Positions 8,167 through 16,511 of a stretch of 38,660 nt of DNA are shown here, piece by piece. This DNA comes from Rhizobium sp. Q54 (GTDB lineage Bacteria > Pseudomonadota > Alphaproteobacteria > Micropepsales > Micropepsaceae), in the NCBI GenBank assembly GCA_945882615.1, contig CAMCWK010000028.1, positions 1-38,660 of the forward strand, in the 5' to 3' direction. Position 1 is the first letter of the stretch. Each line of letters starts with the position of its first letter. The translations under genes were made by a program, and so were the position numbers. The notes under the pieces were generated by a model. That model had not been told where the DNA came from, made no database searches, and saw only the letters and a list, made by a program, of their open reading frames with translations.

Positions 8167-9830
8167 CCCCTCAACGCCTTTTCGCGGATTGCCGTCAGCG
8201 TTGTCACAGGCGTGATGCCTTCGGCGTCGTATTTCACATGGATGATGGAAGGCAGGCCGCTGGCCTCCGCCGCCAGGAAGGCGGGCGCGAAATCGTCCGT
8301 CTTCTCAACGGTCGCGCCGAAGCCGCCAAAGCTTCTGGCCATGGCGGCGAAATCGGGATTGCGAAGGGCGGTGCCGGAGACGCGCCCGGGATATTCGCGC
8401 TCCTGGTGCATGCGGATGGTGCCGTAACAGCCATTGTCATAGACGATCACGATCAACGGCAACCGGTACTGCATGGCGGTGGCGAATTCCTGCCCCGTCA
8501 TCAGAAAATCCCCGTCACCGGCCAGCACGATGACGGGACGTTCGGGATACAGGCTCTTCATCGCCAGGGCGGCCGGCAACCCATAGCCCATGAAGCCGCT
8601 GATCGGCGCGACCTGCGTGCCGAAGCGGCGAAAGCGGTAGAAGCGGTGAATCCAGGCGGCGTAATTGCCCGCGCCATTGGTCAGCATGGCATCGGCGGGC
8701 AGGTGGCTGCGCAGCCAGATCATGATCTCGCTCATGTTCACGGCGCCCGGTTGCGGCGTCGGCTTTTCCGACCAGCCCAGATATTCCTGGCGGGCTTGCG
8801 ACACGTCGCGCGCCTGGGTGGGCGACAATCCGGCCAGCGCAGGGGCGAAGGCCCGCGGGCTGGCATGGATGCCGAGGGTGGGGCGCCACACCCGCCCGAT
8901 CTCTTCGGCACCGGGATACAGGTGTACTGTCTTCATCTGCGGCTCGGGGAGATCAAACAACGTATAGCCCTGCTGGGTCAGCTCATTGGGCCGCCCCCCA
9001 GCCACGATCACCAGATCGCTGTCCTTGAACCGAGCCACCAGTTTGGGATTGGCACCGAGCCCCAGATCGCCGGCATAATTGGGATGGGCGCTATCGAACA
9101 GATGGGCGCGGCGAAAGCCGGTTGCCGCCGGAATGCCAAAGCTTTTCGCGAACGCCATCATCGCGTCACAGGAAGGCTGGTCCCAGCGTGAACCGCCCAA
9201 CAGCAGCATGGGGCGCTGGCTTTGGGCGAGCAGATTTTGCAGTTCTGCCAGCTGCTGGGCACCGGGGGCGGTCTCGGCCACTTCCACAGCGGCGCCGTCA
9301 GGCGCCGCGGAGGCGCGCGACAGCATGTCATGGGGCAGCGCCAGCACCACCGGCCCCGGACGTCCGCTCATCGCTTGCGTGAACGCCCGGCTGACATACT
9401 CGGCCATCCGGTCGGGATCGTCGATCTCGGCGGTGAACTTGGTCATGCTGCCGAACACGGCCGCAAAATCCAGTTCCTGGAACGCGCCGCGGCCGCGATT
9501 GTAACTTTCCACCTGGCCGGCAAACAGGATCATGGGCGTGGAATCCTGCTGGGCGATATGGATGCCGCCAGACGCATTGGTGGCACCGGGCCCACGGGTG
9601 ACGAAGCAGATGCCGGGACGGCCAGTGGCCTTGCCATGGGCTTCGGCCATCATCGCCGCGCCGCCCTCGTTGCGGCAAACAACAACCTCAATGCCGCTGT
9701 CCTTCAGCGCATCCAGCACGGCGAGATAGGATTCACCCGGCACGCAGAACACCCGTTGCACGCCCTGGATGTGCAATTGTTCCACCAAAACCTGTGCGGC
9801 AGTGCGGACTGCGGGGCCTGTGTGCGTCAT
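8163..9830 (-). CDS. Thiamine-diphosphate-dependent enzyme, acetolactate synthase large-subunit-like
   Basis: This 555-residue protein is an IlvB-like ThDP enzyme that would decarboxylate or ligate a 2-keto acid. The N-terminal PYR domain has FCVPGES and CRNEGGAAMMAEAHG; Glu55 matches the ThDP-activating glutamate of the family. A central FAD/nucleotide-type domain follows. The C-terminal PP domain carries the Mg-ThDP motif AGDGDFLMTG ending in VYDNGCYG. No small regulatory subunit (ilvN) is adjacent, so this is probably not the housekeeping acetolactate synthase. Related uncharacterised paralogues act on various keto acids, and the substrate cannot be told here. The ATG at 9830 is chosen; a GTG at 9857 would add nine unlike residues. 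It is divergent from the MetA-like gene. Confidence 0.85.
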   Translation of the reverse strand: MTHTGPAVRTAAQVLVEQLHIQGVQRVFCVPGESYLAVLDALKDSGIEVVVCRNEGGAAMMAEAHGKATGRPGICFVTRGPGATNASGGIHIAQQDSTPMILFAGQVESYNRGRGAFQELDFAAVFGSMTKFTAEIDDPDRMAEYVSRAFTQAMSGRPGPVVLALPHDMLSRASAAPDGAAVEVAETAPGAQQLAELQNLLAQSQRPMLLLGGSRWDQPSCDAMMAFAKSFGIPAATGFRRAHLFDSAHPNYAGDLGLGANPKLVARFKDSDLVIVAGGRPNELTQQGYTLFDLPEPQMKTVHLYPGAEEIGRVWRPTLGIHASPRAFAPALAGLSPTQARDVSQARQEYLGWSEKPTPQPGAVNMSEIMIWLRSHLPADAMLTNGAGNYAAWIHRFYRFRRFGTQVAPISGFMGYGLPAALAMKSLYPERPVIVLAGDGDFLMTGQEFATAMQYRLPLIVIVYDNGCYGTIRMHQEREYPGRVSGTALRNPDFAAMARSFGGFGATVEKTDDFAPAFLAAEASGLPSIIHVKYDAEGITPVTTLTAIREKALRG

Positions 9831-9966
9831 GCATGTTTTTCCGTCGGAATAAATCACATGATAGCGCGGGCTTGTCCCAGATTGAAACGGCCGGTCACTC
9901 TGCTATTGCGCCGCTATTTTGTTAATCCAACCCGCCTAAAATGCCGCTCGTCATTGGGGTCATACG

Positions 9967-10938
9967 ATGAACCGGGTTGAGAATTTTCTGTTGGGCGGGC
10001 GGCACAATCGTTCCGCCATCCATGTCGGTCTGGTGAACAACATGGCCGATGCGGACATGCGCGCCACCGAGCTGCAATTCGCCAAGCTGCTGAAGGAATC
10101 CGCAGGCGCGCTGGACGTGCGGCTGCGGCTTTTCTCATTGCGCGGCATCGCGCGGGGCGAGCAGGCGCGTTCGCGTATGGACGGCTTCTATGACGATGCC
10201 GCTTTTCTACAGGCGGCCAATATCGATGCCCTGATCGTGACCGGCGCGCCCGATGACGGCGGCGATCCCAAGGCGCAGGCTTACTGGCCGGAACTGACGC
10301 AGCTGATCGACTGGGCCGAGACCGGCACGTTTTCCACGCTGTTTTCCGGCCAGGCGGCAGCAGCCGGCGTGCTGCATCTGGACGGCATCGCAGCCCGTCC
10401 CCTGCACCGCAAGCTCTCGGGCGTGTTCCCCGCCATGCGGGTGGAAGACGATCCGCTGTTCTTCGGCCAGACGCTGACCCTGCCGGTGCCGCATGGGCGC
10501 AGTCACGAAATCGCCGAGGCCGATCTTTCGCAAAGGGGTTATCGCGTGCTGTCGCGGCTGCCCAGCGGCCAGGTTGACATCTTCACCCGCGAACCGGCGG
10601 GCCAGAGCCGCTTTGTCTTCCTGCAGGGACATCCCGAATATGACCGGGCTACGCTGGGCCGCGATTATCTGCGCGACCTGGAGCGTTTTCATGCCGGCGA
10701 TCTGGCCGCGGCCCCCGCGATTCCTGAGAATTATTTCGATCGCGCCACGGAAAACCAGCTCAGCGAAGCCGGCACGGATATGGCGCGCGTTCGCGAGATC
10801 GTGGCCGGGGCGCTGACCTTGCAGTCCTGGCGGCTGCATACCGGCCGGCTGTTCGCCAACTGGCTCACTCTGGTGGCGGCGGCCAAGGCCCGCCGCACGA
10901 CATCGCGCAGCGTTCATACCCGCAAGCGCGCGTCTTAG
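9967..10938 (+). CDS. MetA-family (homoserine O-acyltransferase-like) protein lacking the catalytic cysteine
   Basis: This 323-residue protein belongs to the MetA homoserine trans-acylase family (PF04204), which acylates homoserine in methionine synthesis. Recognisable segments are HVGLVNNMADADMRATELQF, IVTGAP, RKLSGVFP, PHGRSHEI and FLQGHPEYD. The last holds the family's catalytic His and Glu. The nucleophile region, however, reads STLFSGQAAAAGVLHLDGI, whereas E. coli MetA has STLFVCWAVQAALNILYGI. By direct alignment the catalytic Cys is replaced by Gly128. A different acyl-transfer chemistry, the neighbouring Ser127 as nucleophile, or a non-catalytic role are all open, so I withhold the gene symbol. 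The basic C-terminal tail is an extension. Its stop overlaps the convergent TPR gene by 4 bases. Confidence 0.8.
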   Translation: MNRVENFLLGGRHNRSAIHVGLVNNMADADMRATELQFAKLLKESAGALDVRLRLFSLRGIARGEQARSRMDGFYDDAAFLQAANIDALIVTGAPDDGGDPKAQAYWPELTQLIDWAETGTFSTLFSGQAAAAGVLHLDGIAARPLHRKLSGVFPAMRVEDDPLFFGQTLTLPVPHGRSHEIAEADLSQRGYRVLSRLPSGQVDIFTREPAGQSRFVFLQGHPEYDRATLGRDYLRDLERFHAGDLAAAPAIPENYFDRATENQLSEAGTDMARVREIVAGALTLQSWRLHTGRLFANWLTLVAAAKARRTTSRSVHTRKRAS

Positions 10939-12761
10939 GCTGGCACCACATCAAATGCGATCGTGGTCCGCGCCGCCTTGTCACGGAACGGCACGGTGCC
11001 GTGCCACATGTAAGACGGAAACAGCACCAGCCGGCCTGGCAGCGGCTGGATGGCGCGGCGGATGGGCGTCTTCAGTTCGACCTCCAGGGCGGGCTCGCCG
11101 AACTTGATCCAGCCCTGGCGCGCGGTTTCGTCCTTGGTCGCGTCCGGCACCGACACGTAATAGCAGGAGCTGATCCATCCATCGGGATGGATGTGATTGA
11201 CGTGGAAACCGCAGTCCCTGAGCCGCGACGACCAGGATCCGGCATAGCGAAAATCGCCGGCCCGCCGCGCCCGCAGGGGGTGCGCCGGATCCTCGCCCAT
11301 TTCCGCGATATAGCGCGCCACCGTTTCGTCGATGCGCTGCTTCAATTTCGTCACCAGCGGCAAGGCGGCGGGAAAGAGGTGGCCGGGGGTCTGGGTGCCG
11401 CCGCGCAAGGACTGGCTGACGAATTCGCGGGTTTGGGGATGCAGGCGATCCAGCTCGGCATTGAGTTCGTGATTGAAGCTTTCCATGTCGGAAAAGCCTT
11501 CGGGCGGCTCCAGATCGAAACTGCGCACCAGCGCGTCATAATCATTGAGGAAATCCTCGCGCCCGTCTTCCAGCAGGCGCGAGGCGATGCTGAGGATGGC
11601 GAGGCTCGCGCCGTCGCCGGGTATCATCTGCAGGGCCTGTTCACACAGCCAGGCCGCCTTCCCAGGGTCGCCGGTCAGGATGGCCGGTTCAGCGGCGCGG
11701 CGCAGCAGGTCCGCATCATTGCCATGGCGCGCCAGCATCGCTTCAAAGGCTGAAAGGGCTTCGCCATGGCGCTTCATCATTGTCAGTTCGTTGGCGGCGC
11801 ACAGCGCCGCGACCCGGTCGCCAGGAGCGCGGGCCACGAGGCTGGAATAGATGGCATGGGCTTCCGCGTCGCGTTTTTCGTGGCTGAGGAAAAAGGCCTT
11901 GTCCATCAGGACCTCGCGGGTCTGCGGCGCCCGATCGTAGGATTTGAGGAATTCATCGCTGCGGCCAAGCTGATAGAGCAGGGCGTTGTAATCGTGATGC
12001 AGCTCGGCATTGCCGGGGCTGCGCGCCAGTTCGCTCTGAAGGATCGCCAGCGCTTCGTCAAAGCGCTCCAGATTTTGCAGCGTTTCGGCGCGGTGCAGCG
12101 CCAGGTTGGGTAAAGCGGGAAACAATGCCTGGGCCTGGTCCAGCGCGGCCAGAGCGTCTTGATCCTTGCGCTGGCGGCGCAGCGCCTGACCCAGTTGCAG
12201 ATAGAGTTGAGCCTTGAGCAGCGGCTCCGCCGTTTCGCTCAGCGCCCGGCGCAGCGGCGCTTCGGCATCGCCCGGCCGCCGCGCATCCACCAGCACCGCC
12301 GCCAGCGCCAGCTTGGCGCGCACATGCGCAGGGCTCAGCCGCAGCAGATGGCGGAACTGCTTTTCCGCCTCCTCCAGCCGTCCGCTCCGGTGCAGCAGCG
12401 CCCCCAGTTCGAAAATCGCTTCGGGAAAATCAGATTTGCGCTTGAGCGCGGCGCGCAAGGCGCTTTCCGCTTCTACCGTCTGTCCCAACCGCGACAGCGC
12501 CAGTCCGTGGTTGAAGGCATAAAGCGGTTCGCGCGGCGCGGCCTTAAACGCCTGCGCAAACAGCCCCGCCGCTTCGCCCAGCTGGCCCTGGTTCATCCGC
12601 AGCGTGCCCGCGAGGTTCAGCAGATCGGGATTGGTCGGCAGGCCGGCGGTGAAATAGGGCGCCAGCGCCATTTCCGCGATCGGCAGATTGCCGCCCTGAA
12701 GCGCCCGCGTGGCAGTCGCCAGGGCTTGCTGCAGGGCCGGAGAGGAAGACGAGGTGAGCAT
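10935..12761 (-). CDS. TPR-repeat protein with C-terminal putative 2OG-Fe(II) oxygenase domain
   Basis: This is a 608-residue two-part protein. Residues about 15-400 are alpha-helical tetratricopeptide repeats (for example EAIFELGALLHRSGRLEEAE and PLYAFNHGLALSRLGQTVEAE). Residues about 500-608 resemble the putative 2OG-Fe(II) oxygenase family PF13759/TIGR02466: FHVNHIHPDGWISSCYYV with candidate iron ligands at His523/His525 and Asp527, then SYMWHGTVPF with distal His587, and Arg598 in ARTTIAFDV as candidate 2-oxoglutarate binder. It would hydroxylate an unknown, perhaps TPR-bound, protein or peptide. There is no signal peptide, so it is cytoplasmic. A weak GGTGA precedes the ATG. It is divergent from hpnI across about 195 bases and converges on the MetA-like gene. 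Confidence 0.82.
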   Translation of the reverse strand: MLTSSSSPALQQALATATRALQGGNLPIAEMALAPYFTAGLPTNPDLLNLAGTLRMNQGQLGEAAGLFAQAFKAAPREPLYAFNHGLALSRLGQTVEAESALRAALKRKSDFPEAIFELGALLHRSGRLEEAEKQFRHLLRLSPAHVRAKLALAAVLVDARRPGDAEAPLRRALSETAEPLLKAQLYLQLGQALRRQRKDQDALAALDQAQALFPALPNLALHRAETLQNLERFDEALAILQSELARSPGNAELHHDYNALLYQLGRSDEFLKSYDRAPQTREVLMDKAFFLSHEKRDAEAHAIYSSLVARAPGDRVAALCAANELTMMKRHGEALSAFEAMLARHGNDADLLRRAAEPAILTGDPGKAAWLCEQALQMIPGDGASLAILSIASRLLEDGREDFLNDYDALVRSFDLEPPEGFSDMESFNHELNAELDRLHPQTREFVSQSLRGGTQTPGHLFPAALPLVTKLKQRIDETVARYIAEMGEDPAHPLRARRAGDFRYAGSWSSRLRDCGFHVNHIHPDGWISSCYYVSVPDATKDETARQGWIKFGEPALEVELKTPIRRAIQPLPGRLVLFPSYMWHGTVPFRDKAARTTIAFDVVPA

Positions 12762-12956
12762 CCGGTCACCCTATAATGAGAGAGCGGGAATTTCCCAGCC
12801 GGTGGCAGGTATGACGGATTGTCAGAAATTATCATTAAATAACAATAGGTTACGACCAGGATTTTGCCCGTCGCAATCTGTCACCGAATGTCCCTCCCCC
12901 CCGGGGGAGCGATGATCTAATAACTGTCAGCCTGCGGGGGCGAACGCGCGTTGGAC

Positions 12957-14108
12957 ATGGATTCGGTTTTCACCACATTGGGCCTAGCCTTTTGCGCCAT
13001 TGCGCTGATCGGTGCGGGCTATGCCTTGCTGTCTGCCCTGTTGGCGGCGCGTTTCATGCGCCGCGCATCCACGGCCAATGCCGATCATCCCGCTGTCTCC
13101 ATTCTCAAGCCGCTGCATCAAAGCGAGCCGGACCTGGCCAAAAACCTGGAGACGGTCTTCAACCAGGCTTATCCGCATCCGGTGCAGATCGTGTTTGGCG
13201 CACATGATCTGGCCGATCCCGCCCTCGGCGTGGTGCGCGCGCTTCAGGCGAAGTACCCGCAGGTTGACACCGTCATTGTGGCCAGCGCGGCCTCCCATGG
13301 CGCCAACGCCAAGATTTCCAACCTGATCAACATGCTGCCGGCGGCCAAGCACGATGTGCTGGTGCTGTCGGACAGCGATATCGCGGTGAAACCGGACTGG
13401 TTGGAACAGGTCGTGTCTGCGCTGCATCGCCCCAACGTCGGCGTTGTGACCTGCTTTTACACCGGCGAGCCGGCGCAGGGGGCACACAGGCTGTGGTCGG
13501 GCCTGGCGGCGATGGGTACTTCTTACGGCTTTCTGCCCAATGCCATTGCGGGTTTCAGCCTGGGCCTGGCGGCGCCCTGTTTTGGTTCGACCATCGCGCT
13601 GCGGCGCCGGACGCTGAACGAGATCGGCGGCTTTGCGGCCTTCGCCGACCATCTGGCCGACGATTATGAGATCGGCCATGCCGTGCGCAGAGCCGGCCAT
13701 ACCCTAGCGGTTCCCGCCCTAGCGGTTGGCCATACCGCCGCGGAAAACAGCTTTGCAGACCTTTTCCGGCACGAGCTGCGCTGGACCCGGACCATCCGGC
13801 TGGTGAACCCGGCCGGCCACTTCGGCAGCATCGTCACCCACGGCTTGCCCTTTGCCCTGATGGGGGCGGTGCTGCTGGGATTTTCCCCCGCCGCGCTGGT
13901 GATTCTGGGCGCGGTCCTGGGCGCGCGTCTGGCCCTGAAATGGCGGATTGACCGCCTTTTTGCCACCCATGCCGGGCCCTGGTACCTGCTGCCGGTGCGA
14001 GATTTGCTGAGTTTTGTGGTGTTCCTGGCCTCCCTGTTCGGCGAAACAGTGCATTGGCGCGGAAGTCACTTTACGGTACAGCGCTGCGGCGCAATATCTT
14101 CCGGTTGA
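12957..14108 (+). CDS. hpnI: Hopanoid glycosyltransferase HpnI (ceramide glucosyltransferase-like)
   Basis: HpnI adds N-acetylglucosamine to bacteriohopanetetrol, the first step towards the cyclitol-ether head group. The 383-residue protein has an N-terminal membrane segment (about 5-32) and then a family-21-like GT-A domain: VSILKPLHQSEPDL, the metal-binding LSDSDIAV (138-141), DDYEIGHAVRRAG, and the acceptor motif ELRWTRTIR. Two or three membrane helices close the protein. The ATG at 12957 is chosen; a TTG two codons earlier is possible. It is the first gene of the long plus-strand hopanoid operon. A 15-base in-frame tandem duplication lies at 13702-13727. Confidence 0.93.
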   Translation: MDSVFTTLGLAFCAIALIGAGYALLSALLAARFMRRASTANADHPAVSILKPLHQSEPDLAKNLETVFNQAYPHPVQIVFGAHDLADPALGVVRALQAKYPQVDTVIVASAASHGANAKISNLINMLPAAKHDVLVLSDSDIAVKPDWLEQVVSALHRPNVGVVTCFYTGEPAQGAHRLWSGLAAMGTSYGFLPNAIAGFSLGLAAPCFGSTIALRRRTLNEIGGFAAFADHLADDYEIGHAVRRAGHTLAVPALAVGHTAAENSFADLFRHELRWTRTIRLVNPAGHFGSIVTHGLPFALMGAVLLGFSPAALVILGAVLGARLALKWRIDRLFATHAGPWYLLPVRDLLSFVVFLASLFGETVHWRGSHFTVQRCGAISSG

Positions 14109-14136
14109 CGTTCCTGAAGTTCCCGAGGTTTTGACC

Positions 14137-15570
14137 ATGTCGATGAAGACCCTTTTCCTGCAGGCCCCGTCCTTTGACGGCTTTGATGGCGGCGCCGGCT
14201 CGCGCTACCAGGCCAAGCGCGAGATCAAGAGCTTCTGGTATCCGACCTGGCTGGCCCAGCCCGCCGCGCTGGTGGAAAACTCCAAGCTGATCGACGCTCC
14301 GCCGCACAACACCTCGCTGGCCGAAGTGGTGGGCCAGGCCAAGGACTTTGACCTGGTGGTCGCGCACACCTCGGTGCCGTCCTTCAAGTCGGATGTGAAG
14401 GTGATCGAGGCCATGAAGGCCGCCAACCCGAATCTCAAGGCCGGGCTGATCGGCGCCAAGGTTGCCGTCAATGCCGAAGGGAGCCTGCGCGAAGGCGCGG
14501 CGATCGACTTCGTCGCCCGCAACGAGTTCGATTTCACCATCAAGGATGTCGCCGACGACATGCCCTGGGGCGAGATCAAGGGCATCTCCTACCGCAACAA
14601 GCAGGGCGTGATCGTGCACAATGCCGATCGCCCGATCATCGAGAATATGGACTCGCTGCCCTTCGTCACCCCGGTCTACAAGCGCGACCTGGTGATGGAG
14701 AATTACTTCATCGGCTATCTCAAGCACCCCTATATCTCGATCTATACGGGTCGCGGCTGCAAGTCGCGTTGCACCTTCTGCCTGTGGCCCCAGACCGTGG
14801 GCGGCCACAATTACCGCACCCGTAGCGTCGGCCATGTGGTGGAGGAGATCAAATGGGCGATGAAGGCCTTCCCCCAGACCAAGGAATTCTTCTTCGACGA
14901 CGACACCTTCACCGACGACCTGCCGCGCGCCGAAGCCATCGCCAAGGAGCTGGGCAAGCTGGGCATCCATTGGTCGTGCAACGCCAAGGCGAACGTGCCC
15001 TATGAATCGCTCAAGAAGCTGAAAGAGGGCGGCCTGCGCCTGCTGCTGGTCGGCTACGAATCCGGTAACCAGCAGATCCTGCACAACATCAAGAAGGGCA
15101 TGCGCATCGAGGTGGCCGAGAAGTTCACCCGCGACTGCCACACGCTGGGCATCCAGATTCACGGCACCTTCATCCTGGGCCTGCCGGGCGAAACCCTGGA
15201 AACCATGCGCGAAACGCGCGAATTCGCCAAGCGCATCAATCCGCACACCGTGCAGATCTCGCTGGCGGCGCCCTATCCCGGCACCTTCCTCTACAATCAG
15301 GCCTTGCAGAATGGCTGGCTGGACGAAGCCAATGCCGAACTGATCGACGAGAACGGCATCCAGATCGCGCCACTGCACTATCCCCATCTCAGCCACAAGG
15401 AAATCTTCGACTCGCTGGAGACCTTCTACCGCCAGTTCTATTTCCGTCCCGGCAAGATCGGCTCCATCGTCAAGGAGATGGTGACCCAGCCCGACATGAT
15501 GAAGCGTCGCCTGCGCGAGGGCGTGGAGTTCTTCCACTTCCTGAAAGACCGCAAGCAGCACGCCGCCTGA
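14137..15570 (+). CDS. hpnJ: Hopanoid radical SAM protein HpnJ (cyclitol ether formation)
   Basis: HpnJ converts glucosaminyl-bacteriohopanetetrol to the cyclitol ether by ring contraction of the sugar. The 477 residues comprise an N-terminal B12-binding-like domain (about 1-180) and a radical SAM barrel. The [4Fe-4S] motif is GRGCKSRCTFCLW, with Cys208, Cys212 and Cys215, followed by EFFFDDDTFTDD and GTFILGLPGET. The length is usual for HpnJ. The ATG at 14137 has a GAGG site 9 bases upstream. It sits 28 bases after hpnI and 4 bases before hpnK, matching the order I-J-K found in other bacteria that make the cyclitol ether. Confidence 0.95.
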   Translation: MSMKTLFLQAPSFDGFDGGAGSRYQAKREIKSFWYPTWLAQPAALVENSKLIDAPPHNTSLAEVVGQAKDFDLVVAHTSVPSFKSDVKVIEAMKAANPNLKAGLIGAKVAVNAEGSLREGAAIDFVARNEFDFTIKDVADDMPWGEIKGISYRNKQGVIVHNADRPIIENMDSLPFVTPVYKRDLVMENYFIGYLKHPYISIYTGRGCKSRCTFCLWPQTVGGHNYRTRSVGHVVEEIKWAMKAFPQTKEFFFDDDTFTDDLPRAEAIAKELGKLGIHWSCNAKANVPYESLKKLKEGGLRLLLVGYESGNQQILHNIKKGMRIEVAEKFTRDCHTLGIQIHGTFILGLPGETLETMRETREFAKRINPHTVQISLAAPYPGTFLYNQALQNGWLDEANAELIDENGIQIAPLHYPHLSHKEIFDSLETFYRQFYFRPGKIGSIVKEMVTQPDMMKRRLREGVEFFHFLKDRKQHAA

Positions 15571-15574
15571 TACC

Positions 15575-16417
15575 TTGAAACAGCTGATCGTCACGGCGGA
15601 TGACTTCGGCGCGGCGCTTGAAGTCAACAAGGCCGTCGAGCGCGCCCATCGCGACGGCATTCTGTCCGCCGCCAGCCTGATGGTGGCCGGCGAAGCGGCC
15701 GGCGACGCGGTGGCTCGCGCCCGCGCGCTTCCCTCACTGCGCGTGGGACTGCATCTGGTGCTGGTGGAGGGACGGCCGGTATTGCCGGCGTCCGCCGTTC
15801 CCGATCTGGTGGATTCCACCGGCCATTTCCGCACCGACATGGCGCGTGCCGGGGCCGCGATGTTCTTCTTGCCCAAGGTGCGCCGCCAGCTGGCGTGCGA
15901 GATCGAAGCCCAGTTCGCCGCCTTCGCCGCCACGGGCCTCAGGCTCGATCACGTCAATGCCCACAAGCATTTCCACCTGCACCCCACCATCGCAGGCGAA
16001 ATCCTGCGGGTAGCGCGCCAACACCGGGTGCGTGGCGCCCGGGTGCCGCTGGAGCCGCAGGCCGTGCTGGGCCGTATCGAACCGCACAAGGCTTCCGGCG
16101 TGGTGGCGCTGACCGCGCCTTTCGCAAGGATGCTGCGCGCCCGCTTCCGCCGCGCCGGCATCAAGGCCCCTGATGCCGTGTTTGGCCTGGCCTGGTCGGG
16201 CGCGATGACGGCGGACCGACTGGCGGGCCTGATCACCCACCTCCCGGAGGGCCTGACCGAGATCTACATGCACCCGGCCACGGGACCCTATCCCGGCTCG
16301 GCGCCCGGCTATCAGTATGAGCGTGAGCTGGCGGCGCTGACAGATCCGCGCATGCCCGCCCTGCTGGCGGCCGGGGGCATAAAAACCGGCGGCTTTTGGG
16401 ACTTCCCGGGCCAGTAG
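15575..16417 (+). CDS. hpnK: Hopanoid deacetylase HpnK (YdjC-like)
   Basis: HpnK removes the acetyl group from N-acetylglucosaminyl-bacteriohopanetetrol, giving the glucosamine form used by HpnJ. The 280-residue YdjC-family protein shows the metal-site motifs LIVTADDFG at residues 4-12, VGLHLVLVEG, and VNAHKHFHLHP. It starts with TTG at 15575, immediately after the hpnJ stop; no ATG lies near, and the family N-terminus (KQLIVTADDFG) begins right there. The unusual start may lower its expression relative to HpnJ. After its stop comes a 94-base gap carrying an FNR-like box, the only sizeable break inside the I-to-F gene run. Confidence 0.93.
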   Translation: MKQLIVTADDFGAALEVNKAVERAHRDGILSAASLMVAGEAAGDAVARARALPSLRVGLHLVLVEGRPVLPASAVPDLVDSTGHFRTDMARAGAAMFFLPKVRRQLACEIEAQFAAFAATGLRLDHVNAHKHFHLHPTIAGEILRVARQHRVRGARVPLEPQAVLGRIEPHKASGVVALTAPFARMLRARFRRAGIKAPDAVFGLAWSGAMTADRLAGLITHLPEGLTEIYMHPATGPYPGSAPGYQYERELAALTDPRMPALLAAGGIKTGGFWDFPGQ

Positions 16418-16422
16418 TTTCA

Positions 16423-16436
16423 ATGATTTAGATCAA
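16423..16436. promoter_or_regulatory. FNR/FixK-like binding site upstream of the di-iron gene pair
   Basis: The sequence ATGAT-TTAG-ATCAA matches the FNR/FixK consensus TTGAT-N4-ATCAA at nine of ten half-site positions. It is centred 82 bases upstream of the GTG of the first di-iron gene. It lies in the only substantial gap within the hpnI-to-shc gene run, so it may drive an internal oxygen- or redox-responsive promoter for the di-iron genes and everything downstream. The match is seen in the sequence; binding is inferred. Confidence 0.5.
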
Positions 16437-16511
16437 ATACGGCCGCCCATATTTTGCGGTTCAATTGGCTGGCCCAAAGGGGTATTGCAGAAGCGAATTC
16501 GGAGACCTTTC

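Noticed and set aside
8163-9830. ThDP enzyme as the housekeeping acetolactate synthase IlvB
   Set aside because: No ilvN or ilvC is adjacent, and the motifs are of the general IlvB-like type.
9831-9966. Possible SAM-II (metA) riboswitch upstream of the MetA-like gene
   Set aside because: SAM-II often precedes metA in Alphaproteobacteria, and CCTAAAATGCCG looks a little like its 3' end. I could not find the required stem with the following pseudoknot strand, so I do not call it.
12772-12777. Perfect TATAAT on the plus strand upstream of hpnI
   Set aside because: No -35-like sequence lies at a suitable distance, and it is 180 bases before the hpnI start. One hexamer match is not enough.
12894-12909. 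CTCCCCC/GGGGGAG palindrome before hpnI as a terminator
   Set aside because: The central loop would be only two bases and there is no T-run. It is more likely a chance GC palindrome.
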